From: a virus
Virus record (IMG/VR): IMGVR_UViG_3300035698_027371
Span: 1-27,001 of that record
Strand: one strand, 5' to 3'
Length of the DNA: 27,001 nucleotides
Below, piece by piece: positions 20,039 to 27,001 of this stretch (its first letter is position 1; every line of letters begins with the position of its first letter). The translations under genes were made by a program, and so were the position numbers. The notes below the pieces were generated by a model. It had not been told where the DNA came from and did not search any database. It was given only the letters and a program-made list of their open reading frames with translations.

Positions 20039-22879
20039 TTAAACAGAAAGTGTTTTAAGAATTGCTGCGGGCGCAGATGAATTTATAAATTCCCCATCAA
20101 TTTCTTGAATTATTCTAACTTCATCAGCATCACCAACAACTTCAGTATAATCTTTAACATTAATCATTACGTTTTGTAGAGCTTCTCCAGTACTTTCATC
20201 AATAATAACACCTTCTACGTAATTATCTGGATTAGCAAAATCATTAATATTTTCTAATATTCTAATTTGTTTTTTTGGTAAAATTGAAATACTTCCTTCA
20301 ACTAAAATACTTACTGGTTGATCATCAGCTGAATCATTCCATTCTTTAAATTTAACAAAACAATCATTAAGTTTTATAGGTGTATTTCCCATATAAATAC
20401 CACATTTAACATATTGTTCAAATAATGATTTTGTTGTTAAATTTTGAAGTGTTTTTTTATCAAATTTATATGGTGGTTTAGTAGTTTCTACTGGTTTTTT
20501 CCCAACTGCTTTTACTTTTGAAGGAGAAACTTTATGAGAAGATCCTTGTACTTGTACTAATAAATCACCATCATTAGTTTGACCGATAACATAACCTTTA
20601 TTTCTATCAAACATTACGGTATCACCGATTTGAGCATTTTCGTTCAATTTCTTAAACTTTTTTTTTACATTTTTAGATTCAGATACTTTTTTCTTAAGAA
20701 ATACTCTTGGAGCATTTGCAGGTCTTTCTTTTACATCAACATTTTCAACTTCAACTTCATCTGCAACATCTAATTCACCTTTTTTTAATTCGTCAGGTGC
20801 TTCTTCAGGTACTTCTGGTTGAATTATAGCTTCTTCTGATTCTTCTGATTCTTCTGGACCTTCTTCGGATATATCTTTTCGTTCAGAATATTTATCTTCT
20901 TCTTCATCATCCTCAATTTTTTCTTCATCTTCATCCTCAATTTTTTCTTCATCTTCATCGCCTAATCCTAAATCTTCTTTACCTTCTTCATCATCTAATC
21001 CTAAATTTTCTTCACCTTTTATATTTTCTTCACCTTCAACACTTTCTATATCTTCTATATCTTCTGTACCTTCGTCACCTTCTGTACCTTCTTCATCATC
21101 CGCACCGGCTTCAGCAGCATCTGCTGACGCTTCTACATTATCAACACCCAAATCAATTTGATCATCTTGAATAGATGGTGAGTCACCTAATAATTCAGTT
21201 TGATCATCTTGAAAAGTAATTTGAGATGCTGGTGAATCTTCCATATGTTCAGCACCTACAATTGTACCTGTTGTTTGATCAGTTTCTTCTCCTTTTGCAG
21301 TAGAAGTTTTTTGAGGAATAGGTACAGTATATTTTTCTCCATCAACATCAATACTAACTGTAACATTTTCAGCTATATCAGTTGTTTTTTCCATTTCATT
21401 AACATAATCTTTATACTCAGTTTTAACTTCTTTAAGTTCTTCTTCTAAAACATCTAAAACTTCTTTAGTAACTTCTTTAGTACCTTCTAATGAATCTTGA
21501 AGTTTAAATGCTTCAATTTTTTCATTTAAATTAGCAATATATGTAATAAATTCTTTTTTAGTTTCGTTAATTTGAGATATAATTTTTTCTTTATTTGGAA
21601 GAATATCAGCAAATGTTTTAGAAACATCAAATCTCATATGTTCCATCATTATTTTATCTGCTTGTATAGGATTAATATTTCTATAGAATGTAGATTTATT
21701 ATTTGTTACATCATATGTAGTAATAAAAATATTATTTCTTAATCTAATAACATCAGCAGCATGACCTTCATTTTCTTTAAGATAAATTCTTTTAGCAAAA
21801 TCAACTTCTACAATATCATTAAAATTATTTTTTAAAGTTTCAGTTAACATATAAAAATGAGTATTTCCAACCCACTGAGAAATTTCAGTAGCATCTTCAA
21901 ATTCTTTGTTATTCATTTTACGATCATTAATTGTTACTGAATTTTCAGTAATAAGTGCTTTATCATCTCCAATATAAACTTTAATTTTTTTCTTATCAAT
22001 TTCTACATTAGGAATATTAATAGCTTCACAAAGTGCTCTATAATCTTTATTTAATAATGCAACTTCTTCTTTTTTAAGTTTATTAATGTTATTTCCTTTT
22101 TTAACATAAAATGTTCCTTTAATATTAAATAAAACTTCATTTTCTCCTAAATACATAAGTGGAGAATATATTTTTTCAATATTTGCATCTCCACTTGCAT
22201 ATTCCAATTGAAGATCTTTTGCATCTAACATTACAATATTAATAATATCTCTAATAAAAGGATCATAACTAAATTTAACAAGAGTTTCTTTAAGATGACT
22301 TTTTGTTTGATCAGTTTTATTTGTTATATAATTATTTACAACATCTTCAATAAGAGGTAATAAATAGTTACTCTTAGTAACTTTCATCACTTCAATAATC
22401 TTAGTAATATCAATATCACATTTATATTGTCCTATACGTTGTTTTAACGCATCTAATTGAGTAGTAACTCCAGGTACCCAATTATATTCTCCACTTAAAG
22501 CAGAAATAAATTCTTCATAAATTAAAACTTCAGGATATTGATTAATTTGAGTTTCAAAACGTTCTAATATTTGCGCAAGAGTAGGATCATTTTTTGCTTC
22601 TGTTTCTTTAAGTGAATTAATTATTTCTCTAACGCCAATATTTTTTATTGAATATAGTCTTTGTTCATTTGTTAGCCATTTTGTAATTAATTTATTCTTT
22701 GGATGTTTAGACAATCCTTCAAAAAGATTTTCTAATGCAACTCTTTCAATTTCAAAACGAGCCTCAGGTGTTACGGCATTATAAATCGCAGAACTTATGG
22801 CAGCGATGGTAGTTTCACATAGTGATTTCACATCTTGTAAATTAGTTGTTCTTTTTAATTCATGAATCTTTGATATCAT
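20039..22879 (-). CDS. Large acidic phage protein, candidate head-core or internal structural protein
   Basis: A 946-residue protein, family not recognised. Residues 1-230 are alpha-helical. About 235-400 is alpha/beta (VLFNIKGTFYVKKG, KKIKVYIGDDKALI, VIRLRNNIFITTYDV). About 420-500 is a coiled coil. About 560-700 is an extremely acidic, disordered stretch with short repeats (EEKIEDEDEEKIEDDEEE, DLGLGDEDEE). After it come a basic patch with KKFKKLNENAQIGDTVMFDR, an SH3-like unit (NKGYVIGQTNDGDLLVQVQG) and a folded C-terminal domain (about 810-946). LNE in the basic patch fits the Leu-x-Glu prohead cleavage pattern. It lies next to the gp15-like gene and far from the portal, with a late-like promoter upstream. 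An acidic helical body suits a scaffold, but this is inference. Confidence 0.65.
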   Translation of the reverse strand: MISKIHELKRTTNLQDVKSLCETTIAAISSAIYNAVTPEARFEIERVALENLFEGLSKHPKNKLITKWLTNEQRLYSIKNIGVREIINSLKETEAKNDPTLAQILERFETQINQYPEVLIYEEFISALSGEYNWVPGVTTQLDALKQRIGQYKCDIDITKIIEVMKVTKSNYLLPLIEDVVNNYITNKTDQTKSHLKETLVKFSYDPFIRDIINIVMLDAKDLQLEYASGDANIEKIYSPLMYLGENEVLFNIKGTFYVKKGNNINKLKKEEVALLNKDYRALCEAINIPNVEIDKKKIKVYIGDDKALITENSVTINDRKMNNKEFEDATEISQWVGNTHFYMLTETLKNNFNDIVEVDFAKRIYLKENEGHAADVIRLRNNIFITTYDVTNNKSTFYRNINPIQADKIMMEHMRFDVSKTFADILPNKEKIISQINETKKEFITYIANLNEKIEAFKLQDSLEGTKEVTKEVLDVLEEELKEVKTEYKDYVNEMEKTTDIAENVTVSIDVDGEKYTVPIPQKTSTAKGEETDQTTGTIVGAEHMEDSPASQITFQDDQTELLGDSPSIQDDQIDLGVDNVEASADAAEAGADDEEGTEGDEGTEDIEDIESVEGEENIKGEENLGLDDEEGKEDLGLGDEDEEKIEDEDEEKIEDDEEEDKYSERKDISEEGPEESEESEEAIIQPEVPEEAPDELKKGELDVADEVEVENVDVKERPANAPRVFLKKKVSESKNVKKKFKKLNENAQIGDTVMFDRNKGYVIGQTNDGDLLVQVQGSSHKVSPSKVKAVGKKPVETTKPPYKFDKKTLQNLTTKSLFEQYVKCGIYMGNTPIKLNDCFVKFKEWNDSADDQPVSILVEGSISILPKKQIRILENINDFANPDNYVEGVIIDESTGEALQNVMINVKDYTEVVGDADEVRIIQEIDGEFINSSAPAAILKTLSV
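20911..20958. repeat. 24-bp tandem repeat in acidic coding stretch
   Basis: CCTCAATTTTTTCTTCATCT plus TCAT occurs at 20911-20934 and 20935-20958. It encodes two copies of an 8-residue acidic unit (DEDEEKIE) on the - strand inside the 946-residue protein, evidence of recent slippage growth of the acidic region. Confidence 0.85.
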
Positions 22880-22908
22880 ATCTTTTACATTTATTTAAAT
22901 TATGAATA

Positions 22909-22923
22909 TTTTATTTTATATAT
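22909..22923 (-). promoter_or_regulatory. Late-promoter-like element ATATATAAAATAAAA
   Basis: Lies 29 bases before the ATG at 22879 and is identical over 15 bases to the copies before 13912 and 14194. Confidence 0.48.
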
Positions 22924-22960
22924 TTAACAATTTCTTAAAAATTATGTCTTTTTTAATAAG

Positions 22961-24304
22961 TTAGATGATAGTTATATTTTCAATAATTCCATGTACATCA
23001 TTATTTGCACTATTTGCAATATAAAGATTAACTGTTTTATAATCTATAGTCCCAGGAAATATAATACTGGAATCAGGATCGATCCATACAGGGTTTGAAC
23101 TATTTATTTTGTAATTACTTATGTTTAAATATATAGAAGTATCTCCTGTGTAAGAAACTACATTTTCATCATCCTTCATTTCTAAAATTATTCCTAAGCT
23201 TGCTTCTTGATTAAAATTAGAAGGAGCCATAAAATAACCTTCGTTAATAATTATAAAAGAAGATGCATCAATTGCATTAGTACTTTGATCAGGTAAAATA
23301 CTAATAATTGGATTTCTATGAATTTTAACATCACTATCTTCTTTATAAATTATTGATGGTTGACTATAATCTGTAAATGATTCTGGAATATTCCAAATAT
23401 AGTACTCATGGTTCTCAATCCCTTTTTCAATTAAATTCCATGTAGTATCACTACCTGTATTTACATAATAAGAATCAACAAATGGCATTACACCACCTTC
23501 TCTGTTAAATGACCATTCTATCATTAAAGGATGTCCTTTAGGAATTATAGTTCCTTTTTTAGGACTAGTAATTTCAACTTGACCAATATCTCCATCATTT
23601 TCATTATCATGAGAATACATTTTATATCCTATACCTCTCATATAATTATTTGCATCTACTTCAGTTGTTGGATCAAATACAGGTTGATAAGTTTCAACTT
23701 CAATAGTGAATTTAATTTTAATTCTATTATCGGGATCAAATGAGTATTCAATAAGTTTTTCTACTCCAATTTGTTCAGGAAAACCAGAAGTACATCCAAG
23801 TCTCATACCTTTATAATAAACGTAAAAAGTTACAGTTTTATAAAAAGTTTCTCTAATTGCTTGTTCTATTTTTAATGCAGTTATTTGTGTATCTAACCAA
23901 AGTTCACATTCAAAATTTATTGTAAGTGGAATAGAATATAAAAATGATACAAGGGATTGAAGTTTTCCATCAATTTCTTTTACATAACGCCCTTGTACAA
24001 AACGATTAGTAATACGATTAGCATCGATATCAGCTCCGTTATAAGTAATTTCTCCTCTTGGGATTACATCAAAATTTCCATCTGCTGGTCTTGGAAAGTT
24101 ACAATCAGCATAATGAGTATAAAAATCTTGCATAAAACGTTCATCACCAGATTGATTATAAAACCAAGGAACTTTAATTTCTTCAGTTTCTTCATTAGAC
24201 CATATTTGATTGTATCGAATATTATTATTTAAAACACCTAGCATTCCTGCTATAACAGCCCTAGAAATAATATTCTCATTGTTGTAAGTATTATATAAAC
24301 TCAT
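22961..24304 (-). CDS. Tail sheath stabiliser-like (T4 gp15 type) with added Ig-like domain
   Basis: A 447-residue protein. In residues 1-215 the order of features follows T4 gp15/gp3: VPWFYNQSGDERFMQDF (T4 VPLTYASKEHFM), then VIPRGEITYNGADIDANRITNRF (T4 LPRINLHLVDFSYNAPFKTN), IPLTINFECELWLDTQITALKIEQ with AIRETFYKTVTFYVYY, and the closing KIKFTIEVETYQPVFD. gp15 caps the sheath and joins tail to head. T4 gp15 is about 270 residues. Here about 230 more follow, with VEITSPKKGTIIPKGHPLMI then EWSFN, an Ig-like strand pattern seen in surface proteins, and a final beta domain. Assignment of the first half is from motif order; the role of the added half is unknown. Confidence 0.7.
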   Translation of the reverse strand: MSLYNTYNNENIISRAVIAGMLGVLNNNIRYNQIWSNEETEEIKVPWFYNQSGDERFMQDFYTHYADCNFPRPADGNFDVIPRGEITYNGADIDANRITNRFVQGRYVKEIDGKLQSLVSFLYSIPLTINFECELWLDTQITALKIEQAIRETFYKTVTFYVYYKGMRLGCTSGFPEQIGVEKLIEYSFDPDNRIKIKFTIEVETYQPVFDPTTEVDANNYMRGIGYKMYSHDNENDGDIGQVEITSPKKGTIIPKGHPLMIEWSFNREGGVMPFVDSYYVNTGSDTTWNLIEKGIENHEYYIWNIPESFTDYSQPSIIYKEDSDVKIHRNPIISILPDQSTNAIDASSFIIINEGYFMAPSNFNQEASLGIILEMKDDENVVSYTGDTSIYLNISNYKINSSNPVWIDPDSSIIFPGTIDYKTVNLYIANSANNDVHGIIENITII

Positions 24305-24315
24305 TATTAATCTTC

Positions 24316-24328
24316 TTTTTTTATATAT
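24316..24328 (-). promoter_or_regulatory. Late-promoter-like element ATATATAAAAAAA
   Basis: Lies 11 bases before the ATG at 24304, in the 58-base gap behind the two-span membrane protein gene. It differs from the consensus by A in place of T after the first A-run. Confidence 0.4.
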
Positions 24329-24362
24329 TAAGAAAAAATAATAAGTTTTTAGAAAAATGTAG

Positions 24363-24716
24363 TTAAAATGTTATTCCTTGAGCCCAATAATTCCAAGCTT
24401 TTAAAGATAAACCAATTGATTTAGCATATTTTTTAGTATAGAAATGTTTAATTAAATATACAATGAATGCAAATACTCCAATTCCTCCGGACATGATAAA
24501 TATACTAATTAAAATGGTCCATATAATTGTAGGTGCGAAATATTCTTGTAAAGCACCAACAATAAGTCCTATAATAATCATTAACCAACTTACTTTTACC
24601 AACCATTTTGACCAATGTTTAAAAAACCAACAATAAATTTTAGGTGGTTTAAAATTATTTATTGCTTTTTCTTGAGTAACTGTAAGTTTTGAGAATGAAT
24701 TTGATTCGTATTCCAT
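24363..24716 (-). CDS. Two-span membrane protein
   Basis: A 117-residue protein. A polar N-terminus (1-25) and an aromatic/basic patch (IYCWFFKHWSKWLVK) are followed by two hydrophobic helices at about 43-59 (SWLMIIIGLIVGALQ) and 64-90 (TIIWTILISIFIMSGGIGVFAFIVYLI). A basic tail ends in KAWNYWAQGITF. Both ends are probably cytoplasmic. It is downstream of the helicase with only 23 bases between, including part of a 12-bp tandem repeat. No family recognised; a holin-like role cannot be excluded. Confidence 0.58.
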   Translation of the reverse strand: MEYESNSFSKLTVTQEKAINNFKPPKIYCWFFKHWSKWLVKVSWLMIIIGLIVGALQEYFAPTIIWTILISIFIMSGGIGVFAFIVYLIKHFYTKKYAKSIGLSLKAWNYWAQGITF

Positions 24717-24721
24717 TTTTA

Positions 24722-24757
24722 TTTTATTTATTCTTTTATTTATTCTTTTATTTGTAT
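24722..24757. repeat. 12-bp tandem repeat spanning a gene junction
   Basis: TTTTATTTATTC occurs at 24722-24733 and 24734-24745, with a partial third copy to about 24757. On the - strand the unit GAATAAATAAAA contains the helicase stop codon and supplies the A-rich leader of the next gene. Confidence 0.7.
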
Positions 24758-26455
24758 TCGCTGCATGAATTCTGTTGGAAATGCTTTTCTATTTTTATGA
24801 ATTAAGTCTGCTAATGAACCATCTAAAATATAAGTTGTTGCCCAATCATCTTCACTTCGTACACTTCTACCTGTACCTTGCAATACATGCACTATAGCTT
24901 TCCAACGATACCAATTTGGATTTATTTCTAACTTAGTTTTAACGAATTTATCAGCTAATGATAAATATGGTATTTTTGCGAATATTTGAAGTCTGCTCCA
25001 TTCATTTTTAAGATCTAATCCTTCTAATAAACTGGGGCCCATTAAAACTTTTGAGTGATCATTTTTAAGAATTTCAAGTACTTTTCTTTTTTCTGTGGTT
25101 CCTTCATATACTAAAACTCTTCGTTTATTTTTTGGAGATAAGTTATTATGAATTTTCATCGTTAAGTTATAAGAAACAGTATGAATAATTCCATTTTCAT
25201 TAGAATGATTATCTAAAATTTCATTTATTTTATCATATAACCATGGAAGATTTGCTTCCATTTGTTTATAAGTCATTCTTCTTTTATTATAAAAATAAAT
25301 AGGGGATTTAGAATAATCAAAAGTAGATTCCATTTTTATATACTTTGCACTATTAAGAGCAATAGATTGTAAATAATCCTTTGGATCTGCAAATGTTGCA
25401 CTCATTAATAATGTAAATCCTGTATGTGCATGAAAATATTTTTTCATCATATAACTTTCTTCCAAACAATTAAAAATTATTTCATCATCATTTACAGGAT
25501 TTTTAACAATATTTCTGGTAGAAGTTTTATCTATAATGTATACATAATCTTCAATTTTACAATGAAAATCTTTTAACCAATCACAGATACGAAGAGATTC
25601 TCTCCATTCTTTTGGCGGATCATCCTTTGGATATTCTTTTTGAACTTGATCTTTTAACAAATCTATAGAAGATTTATAATTTTCTAAATAAATTTCTATT
25701 CTTCTAAGAGTTTTAAAAAGTTCATCTTGATTATCAAAATCAAATAATGTATTAATTAAAACTTTTAATGATTGAAAATCTTTTTTGTGATCATTAATTT
25801 TATAAGTTTTAAAAAAATCTGTAAGTTTTTCTAATTTTTCAAGAGTTTTTGGATCAAATCTTGGTGAATAATGATTTTGAACAATATCAAGAATTTTATG
25901 ACCTTCATCACATATTGTAAAATCTCTTGATGGAAATAATTGTTGTCCTTCATCCATATGTTGATTAACATAATTTTGCATAATAAGCCAATACGCATAA
26001 TTAAGAAGAGCAGTTGGAGATTCTGCTGCCATATCTCTTGCATTAAAATAAGGACATTGTGAATAACAATGCATTCCTTTAGGTTTTCTATTTCTAATTC
26101 TACATGTACCTAATGAATTTTTTTCCATATTATCAATACACATATAATTATCAATTCCTTTTACAGAACCCCATTTTATGTTAAATCTTTTAAAATCTTT
26201 TTCGTATTGTTCTTGAAGAGAAATATCGGAGGCTAGAATATATCCATCTTTTCCATGTTTATTAAGGATATAAGCTACTGCCATTCCAATAATAGATTTA
26301 CCAGATCCAACAGGCGCATCTAAAATAACTACTTTTGTTTCATTTTTATAAGCTTCTATAATACTTATTATTGCTTCCTTTTGTCCTTTACGCCATACAA
26401 AATTTTCAGGCATAAATATTTCTACAAATTCTTCTAAATATTTTTTTATATCCAT
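24740..26455 (-). CDS. DinG/XPD-type superfamily 2 helicase with Fe-S cysteines
   Basis: A 571-residue ATP-driven 5'-3' DNA helicase by family. Motifs in order: WRKGQKEAI (Q-like, 21-29), Walker A APVGSGKS (47-54), four cysteines at 106, 118, 130 and 134 in the position of the XPD/DinG iron-sulfur cluster, CDEGHK (182-187) as the DEAH-type box, MSATF (motif III) and GPSLLEGLDLKN. These are followed by motif VI QGTGRSVRSEDDW and AFPTEF near the end. Such enzymes act in replication, repair or recombination; here it may serve phage replication. The length is like archaeal XPD. It is preceded by a terminator at 26475-26498 and has its own start 20 bases later. Confidence 0.88.
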   Translation of the reverse strand: MDIKKYLEEFVEIFMPENFVWRKGQKEAIISIIEAYKNETKVVILDAPVGSGKSIIGMAVAYILNKHGKDGYILASDISLQEQYEKDFKRFNIKWGSVKGIDNYMCIDNMEKNSLGTCRIRNRKPKGMHCYSQCPYFNARDMAAESPTALLNYAYWLIMQNYVNQHMDEGQQLFPSRDFTICDEGHKILDIVQNHYSPRFDPKTLEKLEKLTDFFKTYKINDHKKDFQSLKVLINTLFDFDNQDELFKTLRRIEIYLENYKSSIDLLKDQVQKEYPKDDPPKEWRESLRICDWLKDFHCKIEDYVYIIDKTSTRNIVKNPVNDDEIIFNCLEESYMMKKYFHAHTGFTLLMSATFADPKDYLQSIALNSAKYIKMESTFDYSKSPIYFYNKRRMTYKQMEANLPWLYDKINEILDNHSNENGIIHTVSYNLTMKIHNNLSPKNKRRVLVYEGTTEKRKVLEILKNDHSKVLMGPSLLEGLDLKNEWSRLQIFAKIPYLSLADKFVKTKLEINPNWYRWKAIVHVLQGTGRSVRSEDDWATTYILDGSLADLIHKNRKAFPTEFMQRIQIKE

Positions 26456-26474
26456 ATAGCTTTTATGACAAAAA

Positions 26475-26498
26475 AAGACCTAAGTTTTCTTAGGTCTT
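26475..26498 (-). terminator. Rho-independent terminator
   Basis: AAGACCTAAG (26475-26484) pairs perfectly with CTTAGGTCTT (26489-26498) around loop TTTT. On the - strand T-rich sequence follows, just past the stop of the 26520-26873 gene. Confidence 0.9.
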
Positions 26499-26519
26499 GT
26501 TAATGTTTTTTACGGGAAA

Positions 26520-26873
26520 TTATTTAATTGGGATAGGTTCATAAGGACCACTCCATCCAGCGATGACTAATTGTAAATTAGAATAATCATCATTACATGC
26601 AAATTTAAAATTATCAAATAATACTATATTTGTATCTAAATTAATTATTTTAAAATGATCTTTTTCTTTTAATGGTATAAAATAAATGGATTCTTTTTTC
26701 TTTATATCTTGTGGATTATATGGATTGACATATCCTTCCATTTTCATAACATATCCATCTTCATATTCTTGAGCAAGTTCATGTTCTAAAAAATAATCAA
26801 AATAAGGTTCTTTTAATTTTTTTCGTTTAAATATGTTTTCATTTAATGATTCTTTAACTAACTTCGCTTTCAT
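26520..26873 (-). CDS. Small protein with MKAKLVKESLNE leader
   Basis: A 117-residue protein. The leader MKAKLVKESLNE is nearly identical to that of the gene at 14194. The body begins NIFKRKKLKEPYFDYFLEHEL, then mixed strands (YVMKMEGYVNPYNP, ESIYFIPLKEKDHFKIINLD, LQLVIAGWSGPYEPIPIK). No family is recognised. An in-frame ATG at 26909 exists, but it overlaps the end of the upstream gene. The conserved leader makes 26873 the real start. The gene ends just before a strong terminator. The Leu-Asn-Glu at 10-12 would be the cleavage site if the leader works as in T4 head-interior proteins. Confidence 0.72.
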   Translation of the reverse strand: MKAKLVKESLNENIFKRKKLKEPYFDYFLEHELAQEYEDGYVMKMEGYVNPYNPQDIKKKESIYFIPLKEKDHFKIINLDTNIVLFDNFKFACNDDYSNLQLVIAGWSGPYEPIPIK

Positions 26874-26886
26874 ATTTTTGTTATTT

Positions 26887-27001
26887 TTAATATGTGAGTT
26901 CAGTTCCATATTTTACTCCTATTTCCTGTAATGTTTCCCAAGGAATTAATTCATTATTTATATAAATTCCTTGAGAATTAACATATAATTGATGTTCTCC
27001 A
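26887..27001 (-). CDS. Partial CDS entering from the right edge
   Basis: The last 37 codons of a gene whose start lies beyond the window: visible residues include GEHQLYVNSQGIYINNELIP and a C-terminus YGTELTY. The stop is at 26887-26889, 13 bases before the start at 26873. GEHQLYVNSQGIYINNELI resembles a short beta hairpin. Too little is visible to name a function. Confidence 0.6.
   Translation of the reverse strand, partial: GEHQLYVNSQGIYINNELIPWETLQEIGVKYGTELTY

Noticed and set aside
26874-26909. Upstream start for the gene ending at 26520
   Set aside because: It would overlap the C-terminus of the preceding gene, and the conserved MKAKLVKESLNE leader begins at 26873.
1-27001. Alternative genetic code (TGA or TAG read through)
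   Set aside because: Complete genes end normally, mostly at TAA, and in-frame TGA or TAG is not found inside recognisable domains; the one suspect TAG (7105-7107) is better explained by a frame change.

Overview
This 27 kb window is a piece of a very AT-rich tailed-phage genome with a T4-like core. The diagnostic genes, all recognised by eye, are a gp20-type portal, a gp4-type head-completion nuclease, a gp55-type late sigma factor, a gp15-type tail sheath stabiliser and a gp21-fold prohead-protease-like protein. Nucleotide-metabolism genes (ThyX, thymidylate kinase), a DinG/XPD-type helicase, a RecB/Cas4-type nuclease and an ECF sigma factor sit beside them. Genes are packed with short gaps or overlaps. 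Shine-Dalgarno sequences are essentially absent and starts are preceded by A-rich leaders, which fits a phage of a Bacteroidetes-like host; that host call is an inference.

Layout. Positions 1-3641 are on the + strand: the 3' end of thyX, the gp21-fold protein, a small membrane protein, then a GIY-YIG homing endonuclease, a glycosyltransferase, a second GIY-YIG endonuclease and a leftover glycosyltransferase C-terminus. From 3648 to the right end everything is on the - strand. Reading in transcription order from the right: a partial gene, a small gene with a conserved N-terminal peptide, the helicase, a membrane protein, the gp15-like protein, a 946-residue acidic protein, two membrane/coiled-coil proteins, gp55, gp4, three small unknowns, the portal, an RNA gene, two small genes, a membrane protein, thymidylate kinase, several small genes, the ECF sigma factor, the RecB-like nuclease, small proteins, a four-helix membrane protein with an apparently frameshifted tail, a beta-helix fibre/spike protein and a glycine-rich protein.

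The most striking item is at 14248-14489 (- strand), between portal and small genes: a tmRNA (ssrA) gene in circularly permuted order. The T-arm and 3' acceptor half lies upstream of the 5' acceptor, D-region and tag-coding half. The acceptor helix (with a G3-U70 pair), the P2 helix, a TTCGACT T-loop and a tag frame ending MAMAA all fit together.

Other signals: a recurrent ATATATAAAAtAAA element just upstream of many genes, which is a candidate late promoter for the gp55-like factor encoded here; one copy sits inside an inverted repeat directly before a homing-endonuclease start, recalling T4 I-TevI control; a shared N-terminal peptide MK(A/T)KL(V/I)(K/R)E-x-LNE that resembles a T4-style head-targeting/prohead-cleavage signal; a gp21-fold protein whose catalytic His and Ser both look replaced; and two successive apparent -1 frameshifts at A-runs in the membrane protein gene. 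No tools were used: all family assignments are from motif reading and memory.
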